Part shown: in pieces, positions 37,553-46,868 of the stretch
How positions within the stretch are numbered: the first letter of the stretch is position 1
Layout of the letters: each line of letters opens with the position of its first letter
From: Picocystis sp. L7
Taxonomy: Eukaryota > Chlorophyta > Picocystophyceae > Picocystales > Picocystaceae
Reading direction: 5' to 3'
DNA length: 64,000 nt
Assembly: GCA_020975725.1 (NCBI GenBank)
Contig: QXJR01000006.1
Location: 806,001 to 870,000, forward strand
The notes under the pieces: generated by a model
Told to the model about the DNA's origin: nothing
The model's database searches: none
The model's input: the letters and a program-made list of their open reading frames with translations, nothing else
Program-made: the position numbers and the translations under genes

Positions 37553-38881
37553 ATGGGGCGTACAGCTCACCTACCAAATCTCGTTGTCGTGCCATCACTC
37601 TGTGAGTGGCAGTGCCCCCGAGGGTCACCGCTGGTAGGTATGACAGGACTGGAGGGGGGGTACTTTCAGCTCCCCTCCCCAGGCACACAGAGGCAACGAG
37701 GGGAAGCTATGGGGTGGAATCGAAAGAGGAAAGACCAAATTCAGCACCGACAGGATTTCAAGGCAAAACGCTTCGTGATGGGGAAGAAGCGCACAAAAAA
37801 GCCATCACCAGGCCTCATGGAGGAAGCGGCCATCCAGGCCACCAAAGCGGCGTACAAGGTGCTGAGTGGGAATCTCTCCGCCACGTCCAAGGTTATGAAG
37901 CGGAGTTGGGTGACAGTGAAGTCTTGGGTGAAGGATCGTAAGCCCAAAGCTTCCCCCTCTTCGAAACGCCGTTCCCTCTCTTATGCCCGTGGTCATGACA
38001 AGTGGCTGTGCAACTTGCTCAAGTCTCGTGCACTTGAAGGCCAGGCCATGGGGACAAGGGACGTCATGAACGAGTGGGAAGCACGGTACGGACGGAGAGT
38101 ACCGTTGAGGACCTTGCAACGGCTGTTGAAGGATTTGGGGGTGAAGACCAAGGTCCAAAAAAAGGTGATGAAGTTGCAGGCCTCACACAAGGCCAATAGA
38201 GTGAAGTTTGCGGAACGGCACTTGGGGGATGATTTTGAGCGGGTTCTTTTCACGGATGCCCACCAAATTTACCTGGGAACCACCAAACACAAAGGCTCCA
38301 AACGAACCCTAGTCCCTCCTGGTACCACACCCCTCGTGGAGTACAACAAGGCCCCCCCACGAATCAAAGTGTATGGTGGGGTGTGTGCTCGTGGACTCAC
38401 AGGCCTAATGACAGTCACGGGGACCACAGGGCAGCCTTGTGCCTTCAAGGATGGACAAGGGAAGGTGTCCAAGGGTGTAGGACAGCAGGAGTATGCAGAA
38501 AAAGTCCTCCCTTGGCTGATGAAGGAGGGCACCAGGTTGTACAAGAAGGCCCCCTGGACCTTTCAACAGGATGGGGATGGGGCCCATCGATCGAAGGCCA
38601 CCATTCTCAAGTTGGTGGAGCTCTCCACTCAAGCTCACGTGGATCTCATGTTGGATTGGCCCTCTCTCAGCCCTGATCTCAGTCCCATTGAAAACGTGTG
38701 GTCTTGCTTGGACAGGAGGGTGGAAGCCATGAGACCCACCACATTGGAAGAGCTCAAAACCTGCACCTTTCGTGCATGGAAGGAGCTCTCCAAAGAGGGG
38801 CTAGGTTCCAAGCTCCTCAAAACCATGCCCAAGAGGCTTGAAGAGGTCATCCTTAACCGTGGTGGCTTCACCAAGTATTGA
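37553..38881 (+). CDS. IS630/Tc1/mariner-superfamily transposase (DDE)
   Basis: The 442-residue frame opens with an ATG. The first 50 residues are low in motifs, and a later Met (MGWNRK, about 53) may be the true start. Residues about 87-130 and 147-205 look like two helix-turn-helix DNA-binding units. The catalytic core shows FTDAHQIYL with D235, FQQDGDGAH with D340, and WPSLSPDLSPIENVW with E380, the classic Tc1-type signatures. The D-to-E spacing is 39 residues, against 34 in Tc1. The enzyme would cut and rejoin the transposon ends. No stop or frame break is seen, so it may be active. It is the only gene of its transposon. Confidence 0.9.
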   Translation: MGRTAHLPNLVVVPSLCEWQCPRGSPLVGMTGLEGGYFQLPSPGTQRQRGEAMGWNRKRKDQIQHRQDFKAKRFVMGKKRTKKPSPGLMEEAAIQATKAAYKVLSGNLSATSKVMKRSWVTVKSWVKDRKPKASPSSKRRSLSYARGHDKWLCNLLKSRALEGQAMGTRDVMNEWEARYGRRVPLRTLQRLLKDLGVKTKVQKKVMKLQASHKANRVKFAERHLGDDFERVLFTDAHQIYLGTTKHKGSKRTLVPPGTTPLVEYNKAPPRIKVYGGVCARGLTGLMTVTGTTGQPCAFKDGQGKVSKGVGQQEYAEKVLPWLMKEGTRLYKKAPWTFQQDGDGAHRSKATILKLVELSTQAHVDLMLDWPSLSPDLSPIENVWSCLDRRVEAMRPTTLEELKTCTFRAWKELSKEGLGSKLLKTMPKRLEEVILNRGGFTKY

Positions 38882-39492
38882 TTGCCTCCCATGAGAAAAT
38901 GGCTTTTCTTGTAATTTGACTTGAAAGTTTCTGTCAGTTTTTCCTACCGTTTCTCGCTCAAAACCAGGCACCCCCATGGACTCGTGTGTGGGGCTCCTGC
39001 GGACGTGTGGCAGCTCCACGCAGCTCAAATCAACTAATGGAGCCCCTGTGAACGCCTGCATGCAACTGAAACGGCTTGAGAAGGCCAGCCTGGGGCTCGG
39101 TCCTGTTGATGGGACTCATGGGACCTCTCAACACACACCCCCAGGCTTCCCTCCCCAGGCTCTCGGGGAGCCGTGTGAGGGGGGATCGTAACCAAACTCC
39201 GTGAGCACCACCTCTGACATGTGATTCAACTACCCTCCAGTTTTTGTGTCCCCAAACGTCGTGGTTCGTACGATATGCCGATAAGCCTCTCCCTGGAGGA
39301 CAGGCCTGAATCACTGAGTTTCGGCCTGTTTTCAGCACCAAACTGTGGTCGCCCTTTCTCAGCCACCACATTGTTTGAAGAGATACCCATCCATCACTGG
39401 ATTCCTCCCGCCCACGTGATGGGTCACCCGGATTTTCGTAGCCATCCAAGGCGCAGTGCGTCCACGGTGGCCTCGGCAGCAAGCCCTTACCC
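38882..39492 (+). other. 3' non-coding part of the transposon core
   Basis: About 610 bp between the transposase stop and the right 783-bp repeat. No motif-bearing frame is present. It ends CCCTTACCC, whose TACCC complements the GGGTA that opens the core at 37455. Confidence 0.6.
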
Positions 39493-40275
39493 ACCCCACC
39501 GCCACTTTTTCTTCATAGGGAGAGAGGGGGTGTCGCTGTGGGATCCGTGGAGCCTCCGGAGGACCTCTCCAGACGTTGCTCCTCCAATCGAAGTTGTAGA
39601 GCACTCCGTGTTGAGGGGTTTGTATCGATGGACCCCGACCTGGTTCGGCCCGTGCAAGAGCAGGGAGGCCCGTGCACGTCCCAGGGTCTTTCGGGGCTGG
39701 ATCCTGCCTCGTTTCCCCTGGCGGGTGCTCCTTCCTTTCGACGCGCGTATCTCTTCGAATATGGGTTCAAATCGAGCGAACGATAGCTCGTTGGATAGGT
39801 ATCGGCGCGTTCTTTCGAACGGTGCTCTGAAAATGGCCAAATTCTGCCTGGCGCGATTTCTAGAGGTGAATATCCACCACCAGGTGGTGGGGACCCCAAA
39901 CGGCACCGCTGCTGCGCACCTTCCCAACGGCAGCCAGGCATCCACAAAGAACCGGACCGCCAAACCCGGGGAAGGGAAAGACAGAAAGATAGGACACCTT
40001 CATGAGAAAAAACACATCGAGAGTCGATGCTCCTGGTGCCATGAAGCGCATGTTCAACCGCCTGGCCAAAACGCCCCAAAAAGGGTGAATTTGGTGAACT
40101 CCCCGAGCCAGCCGCGCCGAGTTCACCCAGAAGACAAACGATCCAGGACTAACCAAGCTCAGATTCGGATTCTTCTCGTCGAATCACCTGGAAACACCAC
40201 AAAAAAGAACGGGGAACAGGCCTGATGTGAAGAAAAAGCCCGAGGACTCACGCTTCCCCAAAGTGGCGGTGGGGT
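39493..40275 (+). repeat. 783-bp terminal direct repeat, right copy
   Basis: Identical by eye to 36672-37454. Its right end joins GGTCC and then the rest of the host LTR. Together with the left copy it gives the element an IS-composite or LTR-like outline, although the enzyme is a DDE transposase. Confidence 0.92.
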
Positions 40276-40732
40276 GGTCCCTATACAGGGATCGGTCCCT
40301 ACCTCGAGGCCCCAACACAGAAGGGTACTCGATCGAGGGTTCCCCAATCCCGAGGCTCTGCCCTGGAGGATCGGACGGCCAGAAGGGCTCCAGCAGCCCT
40401 TGCTCCCCAACAGAACGGATCTTCACCGTTGGGTTGGGCACCAGACCCACCAAGAGATCTTTGCGGAGCAGATCTCATGGTGGATAAGGCCTGGAAACAC
40501 CACCCCCCTGCGAGAAGCCACCTAGGGCTTCCCACAGGATCTTGTAATTGAATTAGAACCTTCCTGATCTCAGCTCCAGGTGCACTTTGGTTCTCCGCAC
40601 CTCCCAACTCAACGTGGAACCTTCTCCACACGCAAAGTGCCAGAAACTTGGGCTGTTGTACGACCTGCTGTCGCTTCACAACCTGCCCCAAGCCATCCAA
40701 CCACAACAGAGTTTACGAGTCCATCAGGCGTG

Positions 40733-41797
40733 ATGGAAGAAGATTCGGTTCTGGCTGCTACCACAGTAGCACGCCTTGAAGAAAGGATAATGGAGCTGGA
40801 AAGGGACTTGGCCAGGTCGCTGGCCACTCCCGAAGACATCGAGGAAGAGGAGGACTTCAAACATGAACCTGCTGAATTCAGCGACATGTTTGAAGCCCTC
40901 CGAAAGTCCGGAGCAGTCAAAGGCATTGTAATGCCGTCTCCCACAGTCTTCACTGGGGAGGAGCTGAATAAGGATCCTTATGCCCTTCACAGGTGGTATA
41001 AGGAGACCTCTTGCTGGGTCAAAGCAAGAGTGGCGAAGGACGTTCCGCAGGCCGCTATGGCCCTCCAAACACTTGGAGGCACAGCCCGCCTTGCAATGGA
41101 AAACATGGAGACAGCAGCCCCTGGAAAGCTACAGTCTTTGGATGCGATATTCAGCGCACTGCTGAATATCTTCCAAAGATGTGACCCAGGTCCAAAAGCA
41201 TACGATGAGTTCCTCAGAACTCGTATGCGAACGGACGAAACAGCGGTGGATTTTCTGAACAGGTTGCTGTCACTGTCAGTAGTGATAGGCAGCAGCAAGG
41301 ATCCCACAGTCTCCCGCATTTCCGATGCGGAACTGGCTGCACGCTTCCGCGCAGGGCTCCCGATATGGATGATTCAGCGGATGCGCGAAAAGCACCAGCT
41401 GCTGGTGACGCTTCACCAGACCCCGGACATCAGCCCCTGGGGATTAGCAGGAACTGCCATGGACATTGAGCAGAACTGCTCCAGTGAACAGACTGGACAG
41501 GCTGCCAAACGCCCACAGCATGCTGGACGCGTCAGCGCTGTGAAGGACAGCAAGTCCTCCAAGGAGGAGGCAGTGAAGACCCAGCGCGCGTCCAAGCGCT
41601 TCAAGGACCTGGAAGAGAGAGACCAAGAATTGGTCATGGCCCTCCAGGGGGACCTCAAGGGCTATGAGCTGAAGGCAAAGCTCCCTGGTGACCTGCTTCA
41701 GCGATGCCGCCAACTCTCGGTGTGCGATATCTGCCATCGCTATGGCCACAGCGGCAGCGGCTGTAAAGCCCGTGCCGTGTTCAGTTCAAAAAACTGA
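40733..41797 (+). CDS. gag of the methyltransferase-bearing Ty3 element
   Basis: The frame begins just inside the 5' LTR (MEEDSVL, ATG at 40733). An acidic coiled-coil-like start (about residues 10-45) is followed by a retrotransposon-gag core. Near the C-terminus CDICHRYGHSGSGC is a perfect CX2CX4HX4C zinc knuckle (41.72-41.77 kb), used to bind the element's RNA. The product would assemble the virus-like particle in the cytoplasm. It has little similarity by eye to gag of copies A-C, which lack this knuckle form, supporting separate families. Confidence 0.85.
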   Translation: MEEDSVLAATTVARLEERIMELERDLARSLATPEDIEEEEDFKHEPAEFSDMFEALRKSGAVKGIVMPSPTVFTGEELNKDPYALHRWYKETSCWVKARVAKDVPQAAMALQTLGGTARLAMENMETAAPGKLQSLDAIFSALLNIFQRCDPGPKAYDEFLRTRMRTDETAVDFLNRLLSLSVVIGSSKDPTVSRISDAELAARFRAGLPIWMIQRMREKHQLLVTLHQTPDISPWGLAGTAMDIEQNCSSEQTGQAAKRPQHAGRVSAVKDSKSSKEEAVKTQRASKRFKDLEERDQELVMALQGDLKGYELKAKLPGDLLQRCRQLSVCDICHRYGHSGSGCKARAVFSSKN

Positions 41798-41814
41798 ACG
41801 CGCTCCAGCGGTCG

Positions 41815-42420
41815 ATGGGGGTTGACCGCATGGAGCCGGGAGCGTCAGCGAACGCTCCCCCTAACCTGGACCTGCCCCCCTTGAAGGAACCAGGACTCAA
41901 GCAGAATGATTTGCAGACGTTGCAGCTGCAGGCCGTCCAGAATCGCAGACCTGGACAGGTGCTGCCATTGCATGCAATAGATAATTCAGCTCCAAGGAAG
42001 GAGTTTCTCACCTCTCAATGCTCGTTCGGTCGCAGACCAGCGAAGGTGAGCAGTCAAGCATACCTGGACACACTGTCCAGCTTCTCCTTTGTAACACCTC
42101 AGTTGTTACAAAGGATACAACGGGCTGATGCACAAGGCATCACCTGGAAAACCACAGATGAGTATGTGGAATTTGGTGTGGCTGTGGGGAAGGAAACCCA
42201 CAAGGCCCCCATTGTGCGCCTGGAACTTAGTATGGACAGCTTCAGAGTTTGGCATGACTTTGGTATTGCTCCTGTCCAGGATTTTCAGTGTATCCTGGGC
42301 AGTGACTTTTCAAACTCTTACCTGCAGGTGCTGAATTGGCAGCAAAGGACCATGATCCTCCAAGACGCAACCGGACGTCGCCATACAGTACATGGCGATG
42401 GGGACTTCATCCAGGCATGA
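41815..42420 (+). CDS. Protease-like region of the methyltransferase-bearing Ty3 element
   Basis: It lies between gag and pol. YLDT followed by SFV, and later ILGSDF, occupy the places of the flap and second conserved motif of retropepsin-type proteases, and can be aligned by eye with the protease of copies A-C (DTGA...VLGMDF). It would process the polyproteins. Its assignment rests on position and these motifs. Confidence 0.65.
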   Translation: MGVDRMEPGASANAPPNLDLPPLKEPGLKQNDLQTLQLQAVQNRRPGQVLPLHAIDNSAPRKEFLTSQCSFGRRPAKVSSQAYLDTLSSFSFVTPQLLQRIQRADAQGITWKTTDEYVEFGVAVGKETHKAPIVRLELSMDSFRVWHDFGIAPVQDFQCILGSDFSNSYLQVLNWQQRTMILQDATGRRHTVHGDGDFIQA

Positions 42421-42429
42421 CGACTCGAC

Positions 42430-45400
42430 TTGATCGTCCCTGCCGCTGAAGTTAGGCAAGCGGTGCGCACACCGGGTTGCCTGTATCTCATCGTACAACC
42501 GCAGGACACGCGATGGGAATTGGAAACAGAGGAGCAGGAGCTCCAGCAGGATAGAAGCCAGTTGAGTGCGCAGGCCGCGCTCTCAGAAGCGGAACAGCAG
42601 AGGTTGGACAACCTCCTGGACCAATATTCAGACTGCTTTAAGGCAAGGAAGGGTCCACCCGCGGAACGGGTCCCCGGCGAAAACTTCAGTATCCCCCTGG
42701 AATCTGAAGCAAAACCACAGTTCACGCAGTACTATCGCTTGTCGCCAACAGAACGCGAAGAGTTGCGAAAGCTGCTGAGTGAATATGTGGATGCAGGGAA
42801 AATGGATGTTTGTGCAGGCTCAGCCTGGGGTGCACCAGTGATCCTGGTCCCCAAGAAGGATGGAGGCTGGAGAGTGGTGTTCGATTATCGCAAGCTGAAC
42901 AATGTTGCGATAAAAGATCGATACCCTCTGCCACACATCGATGACTTTCTGCAGGGGCTGGGCGGTGCCCGTTACTTTTCTGCGCTGGACGCATTGGACG
43001 GGTTCCATCAGTTGCCAATGAACCCAGAAGACATCCAAAAAACAGCAGTTCAGACTCCCTTTGGGAGTTACACCTGGAGGGTAATGCCCATGGGCATAGC
43101 AAATGCCCCAGCAGCCTTCCAGAGAATGATGAACAGGATTTTCGGACACTTGACCTTTTCTAAGGTCTATGTGGATGACATCCTGGTTCACTCAACCAGC
43201 AAGGAAGCTCACTTCCAGCACCTTGAAGACCTTTTCCAAGTGTGCAGGGCTGCAGATGAACGTTTGAAACGTACAAAGTGCCATTTCTTCTGCACCAAAT
43301 TGGACTGGGTTGGGTTCAGGATCGAGAACCAGGAGCTGCGGTGCGCACCGCAAAAGCTGAGCAAGATCCAGCACTTCCCCAAACCCAGATCGCAGAAAGA
43401 AAACATGGCCTTTCTGGGCCTATGCCAATTCTACTTGAGGTTTGTACCTCACTACTCAGATGCTGCAGCTCCACTCACTGAGCTCAACAAGAAAAAGTAC
43501 GCCCACGACTTTCAGCGCTACTTGTTGGATCGACATGACCATGCTTTTGATTTGCTGGTGACCCAGCTCACCACTGCTTCTGCGCTGGCGCTGTACAATG
43601 AGGACCACGCGATCCGCATCGAGACAGACGCGTCAAATATTGGCATGGGGGCAGTACTGCACCAGGAAATCTCCCCGGGCGAATGGCGTCCGGTCGAGTA
43701 CTGGAGCCGCAAGTTCAATTCAGCTCAGCGAAACTACCACGCTGCTGAACGCGAAACGTGTGCCATCGTTTACGCATTGGCTCACTGGAAGCACTTGGTG
43801 TTCGGCCGACCGTTTACGGTCATCACCGATAACACAGCATCCAAGTACCTTACGACAAAGAGTGTAGAGCAGTTGTCGCCCCGCGACTCTCGCTGGATCG
43901 AAAAACTGGCATACTATGCCCCATTCAACGTGGAATTCCGCACTGGAAGTCAGAATGTGGCCGCAGATTACTTCTCACGCCACCCGGTGGATGATTCAGC
44001 CAAACCGCTCAAGACGATTACTGTCCTGGACCTTTGTGCAGGAATGGGTACGACCCTTCGTGCCCTCGAACAAGCCATCCCAGAAACTGCAGAGTTGTCC
44101 ATCAACTACATTGCAGTGGAGCAGGACCCCGATTGCGCAGCAATCGTACAGCGAGTGTTCAATTCTGTTCACCTCTCAAGACCTGGCCTGTTCATACGCG
44201 AAGACATCTTTCGCTATGGCAGCGATGTGCGCACCCTAGCGCATCGTCGCTTGCTGCCACCGGTGGACCTATTGATCGCTGGCGTGCCGTGCCAGCCCTT
44301 TTCGCGCGCCAACACATCAGACAGAGACCCTCCTCTGGGGCTGCGCGATGTGCGTGAACTGTTCACAGCGGTGCGAGACATTCGCAACCGCCTGGTAGGG
44401 GGACACTCCTACATCATAGAGTGTACCCCGTTCGCTCCACATCTGCAGGATGACCTGGAGCGCATCAATGAATGGTTTGGAGAGCCACAAGAACACAACA
44501 TGGCTCACTTTTCTGCCCAGCAGCGCACTCGCTTATGCTGGACAGATCTGCCTCCACCCAAACCACAGAAACATCTATCGTCAGGGTTGCCCCTAACCTG
44601 GCAAGACTGCTTGGAACCTGGGGCGACTCCCCCATTGGATAACCAGGGCCTGCCCCGCCTGAAATGCCCCACTCTGATGGCATCGCCAGGCAGTCACAGT
44701 GACCGCTCGCGTTCCACCTGGGTCATGGGACAAAACCAGACCCTGCGCGAATTGACGATAGAGGAACGCGAACGCTTGGTGGGCATGCAGCCCAATGACA
44801 CAGCAGGGTACAAGATTACCCCTGCTGCTCGCAGAAGAATGTGTGGAAACGCCTTTCCCGTAGGTTGGCTGTCCGTGTTAGTAGCAGATTGGTACCACTC
44901 GTGGATTCGTAAACTGCTCGGTACCCGTAGTGACATCACTATGAGTGGTTTGGTAACGGCTGCTCCACGACACTCCCCTTCTAGCGACAATGGATCGGCA
45001 ATTCACCTATCAGGTGTACCTTTACTGTCACGCATTCGTACAGCGATTCAGAATGACCAGCAATACTTGACCTACCTGGACCACCCACCTGGTGGATATA
45101 CATGCAGGAATGGTCTGCTGTTTCAAGACAATGCATCTGCAGAATTTGGACGCTACGCAGGTCCAGCAGTTCTGCGCGTCCCTCAAGACAATGCGCTACG
45201 CCAGGATCTGCTACACCTAGTGCACGATCGCATCCACTTTGGAGCCCATCGTACGTTTGAGTCAGCTCGTCGACACTTTATCTGGCCTGGCATGAAGACA
45301 CACATCAAGCAATTTGTGGCACGGTGCCCTACCTGCCAGAGAATGAAGCCAGCAAACAAGAGCGCCGCTCGGCCTCATCTTCCAGAGATGAGGTTCTACC

Positions 45401-46836
45401 CTCATCCATTTCATACTGTAGTGGTGGATGTGGTTGAAGGCTTGCCAGTCACTCCTGAACACCACAATGCAGTGATCACCGTAGTCGACCGCCTTACGAA
45501 GTTTGCTGTGTACATTCCCATGCACACAACCTGGTCCGCAACGAAACAAGCCCGTGCGCTGCTGGATTGTGTGGTGTACAGGTATCATACCCCATCCATC
45601 ATTCATACAGATAATGGGCCTGCGTATCGCAAACTGTTCGGCACGTACTGTACAGCCTTGGGTGCCAGCCACAAGACCGGTACCCCGTACCATTCGCAGT
45701 CGCAGGGACCAGTGGAACGCCAGCATCGCACGCTTCTGCAGACGCTGCGCACATCGTCCGAACGCCCCGACAATTGGGATCAGTACCTTCAAGCTGCAGC
45801 GCACGCATACAACGATAGCGTGCACCCGTTCCTGCAACGCAGTCCCTTTGAGATGTTATATGGCTGTGCATCTCGCTTGCCGTGGCATCTGCAGATCACA
45901 ACAGCAGACCTGCCAACAAGGCAACTGCTGACTACACCCAACAAGATGGTCACTGGTTTGCTAGACGAGCAGCGCAGAGTGTACAATGATGTACGGGACC
46001 TGCTAGTGAAACGCGCACGCGAACAGGCAACCATGACACAGGACCTCCCCAACAGGACATTCAAGTTAGGGGATATGGTCAAGCTCCAGTATGGACTAAA
46101 AAGCACACGGGATCGCCCAAAGCTGGACCCATACTGGGAAGGGCCCTACTGCATTGACAGAGCATTGGGTCAGGATGCCTATAGCCTGAAGCTGCCCCCC
46201 GGTACTCGCTTCCAGAATCGATTCCACGTGGATCGTCTCAGACCGTGGATTGAATCAGATCTGACACTGTTCCCAATGGATCGCGTTGCGCAGCCATTGG
46301 ACCAGCTTCCCACCTCAGTGCAGGAACTCGGCGGGACGCAATTTCAGATTGCGCAATATCTAGTGCGCGACTTTGTGGATTTTCCAGCAGGTGCAATAAA
46401 GTACTGGGCTCGCTCGCACGATGGCCAGACTTCCTGGGTCAGCGAGAGCGCACAGAATCTGGATGAAATATTGGACCTGGAGGAAACGAATGGATGCCTG
46501 CCCGAGCGCGGCATCGGCAAGCGCAACCTGGACGCCGTCCGGCAACACAAAGAAGACATCTACATGCAGACCCCCAATCCTATTCTGCAGAATACATGGA
46601 CCTGGTCATCTCTGCCGTACAGCACTCGACAGCGGCAGCAGTGGAAGCCTCCTTCTAGGCTGGCTGGACAAGTAGTGATGGAGGCCTTTGAGATTGACCA
46701 GGGCGCGCAGTTCTATCAGGGTCTCGTACAGACCGATGGACGCACGGTGGTATGGACTGATGGGTTCAAGACAAAACAAAGGACATCAGAGCTCCAGGCT
46801 CTTTTGTACAACCCTGTAGTTGTAGTTTACAGTTGA
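42430..46836 (+). CDS. pol of the Ty3 element: RT, RNase H, DNA methyltransferase, integrase
   Basis: A single frame of about 1468 residues. Reverse transcriptase spans about 42.8-43.4 kb with YVDD at 43.17 kb. RNase H has ETDAS at 43.62 kb and ends near 43.98 kb at a DYFSRH motif. A C5 cytosine methyltransferase fills 44.01-44.91 kb. Integrase follows, with an HHCC finger (45.22-45.35 kb) and D, D, E near 45.43, 45.61 and 45.71 kb, then a GPY/F-like module (46.05-46.25 kb) and a chromodomain-like segment (46.34-46.49 kb). The last 110 residues resemble the tail of copies A-C. The methyltransferase sits in frame, so it would be made as part of the polyprotein. The frame looks intact. Confidence 0.92.
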   Translation: MIVPAAEVRQAVRTPGCLYLIVQPQDTRWELETEEQELQQDRSQLSAQAALSEAEQQRLDNLLDQYSDCFKARKGPPAERVPGENFSIPLESEAKPQFTQYYRLSPTEREELRKLLSEYVDAGKMDVCAGSAWGAPVILVPKKDGGWRVVFDYRKLNNVAIKDRYPLPHIDDFLQGLGGARYFSALDALDGFHQLPMNPEDIQKTAVQTPFGSYTWRVMPMGIANAPAAFQRMMNRIFGHLTFSKVYVDDILVHSTSKEAHFQHLEDLFQVCRAADERLKRTKCHFFCTKLDWVGFRIENQELRCAPQKLSKIQHFPKPRSQKENMAFLGLCQFYLRFVPHYSDAAAPLTELNKKKYAHDFQRYLLDRHDHAFDLLVTQLTTASALALYNEDHAIRIETDASNIGMGAVLHQEISPGEWRPVEYWSRKFNSAQRNYHAAERETCAIVYALAHWKHLVFGRPFTVITDNTASKYLTTKSVEQLSPRDSRWIEKLAYYAPFNVEFRTGSQNVAADYFSRHPVDDSAKPLKTITVLDLCAGMGTTLRALEQAIPETAELSINYIAVEQDPDCAAIVQRVFNSVHLSRPGLFIREDIFRYGSDVRTLAHRRLLPPVDLLIAGVPCQPFSRANTSDRDPPLGLRDVRELFTAVRDIRNRLVGGHSYIIECTPFAPHLQDDLERINEWFGEPQEHNMAHFSAQQRTRLCWTDLPPPKPQKHLSSGLPLTWQDCLEPGATPPLDNQGLPRLKCPTLMASPGSHSDRSRSTWVMGQNQTLRELTIEERERLVGMQPNDTAGYKITPAARRRMCGNAFPVGWLSVLVADWYHSWIRKLLGTRSDITMSGLVTAAPRHSPSSDNGSAIHLSGVPLLSRIRTAIQNDQQYLTYLDHPPGGYTCRNGLLFQDNASAEFGRYAGPAVLRVPQDNALRQDLLHLVHDRIHFGAHRTFESARRHFIWPGMKTHIKQFVARCPTCQRMKPANKSAARPHLPEMRFYPHPFHTVVVDVVEGLPVTPEHHNAVITVVDRLTKFAVYIPMHTTWSATKQARALLDCVVYRYHTPSIIHTDNGPAYRKLFGTYCTALGASHKTGTPYHSQSQGPVERQHRTLLQTLRTSSERPDNWDQYLQAAAHAYNDSVHPFLQRSPFEMLYGCASRLPWHLQITTADLPTRQLLTTPNKMVTGLLDEQRRVYNDVRDLLVKRAREQATMTQDLPNRTFKLGDMVKLQYGLKSTRDRPKLDPYWEGPYCIDRALGQDAYSLKLPPGTRFQNRFHVDRLRPWIESDLTLFPMDRVAQPLDQLPTSVQELGGTQFQIAQYLVRDFVDFPAGAIKYWARSHDGQTSWVSESAQNLDEILDLEETNGCLPERGIGKRNLDAVRQHKEDIYMQTPNPILQNTWTWSSLPYSTRQRQQWKPPSRLAGQVVMEAFEIDQGAQFYQGLVQTDGRTVVWTDGFKTKQRTSELQALLYNPVVVVYS
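44014..44910 (+). other. C5 cytosine DNA methyltransferase module inside pol
   Basis: About 300 residues holding the ordered C5-methyltransferase motifs: I (DLCAGMGTT, SAM binding), IV (GVPCQPFSR with the catalytic Cys), VI (ECTPF at the usual ENV position), VIII (QQRTRLCW), IX (TIEERERLVGMQP) and X (CGNAFP). All are in the order of family members from bacteria and eukaryotes. The target-recognition part between VIII and IX is short. The protein would place methyl groups on cytosine. Cytosine methyltransferases captured by Ty3/gypsy elements have been described from dinoflagellates and a charophyte alga. Whether this is the same capture is unknown. Confidence 0.92.
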
Positions 46837-46868
46837 ACTTTTTCCTGCTGCGCAGGGAACCGGGAGAC

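Larger units (their letters stand above)
36672..40275 (+). mobile_element. Composite-like DDE DNA transposon (3604 bp)
   Basis: It is inserted in the retrotransposon's 5' LTR, flanked by GGTCC at 36667-36671 and 40276-40280. The intact LTR at 46869-47473 shows the empty site with a single GGTCC. The outer ends are inverted (ACCCCACCGCCACTTT at left, its complement at right). Inside, two identical 783-bp direct repeats (36672-37454 and 39493-40275) flank a 2038-bp core with the transposase gene. The core is itself bordered by an inverted repeat of about 21 bp (37439-37459 and 39488-39508). A non-TA target is unusual for the Tc1/mariner-like transposase it encodes. Confidence 0.88.
36495..40708 (+). 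repeat. 5' LTR of the methyltransferase-bearing element, split by a DNA transposon
   Basis: The LTR pieces are 36495-36671 and 40281-40708, together 605 bp, exactly the length of the intact 3' LTR. The interruption is the DDE transposon with its GGTCC duplication. The left piece is identical to the 3' LTR by eye, and the right piece has about four differences. Confidence 0.93.

Noticed and set aside
37455-39492. Ordinary Tc1/mariner insertion with TA duplication
   Set aside because: No TA flanks at the outer or inner ends; the only duplication consistent with the empty LTR site is GGTCC.
44014-44910. Methyltransferase as a separate host or bacterial restriction gene
   Set aside because: It is in frame with reverse transcriptase and integrase inside a young LTR element, so it belongs to the retrotransposon.
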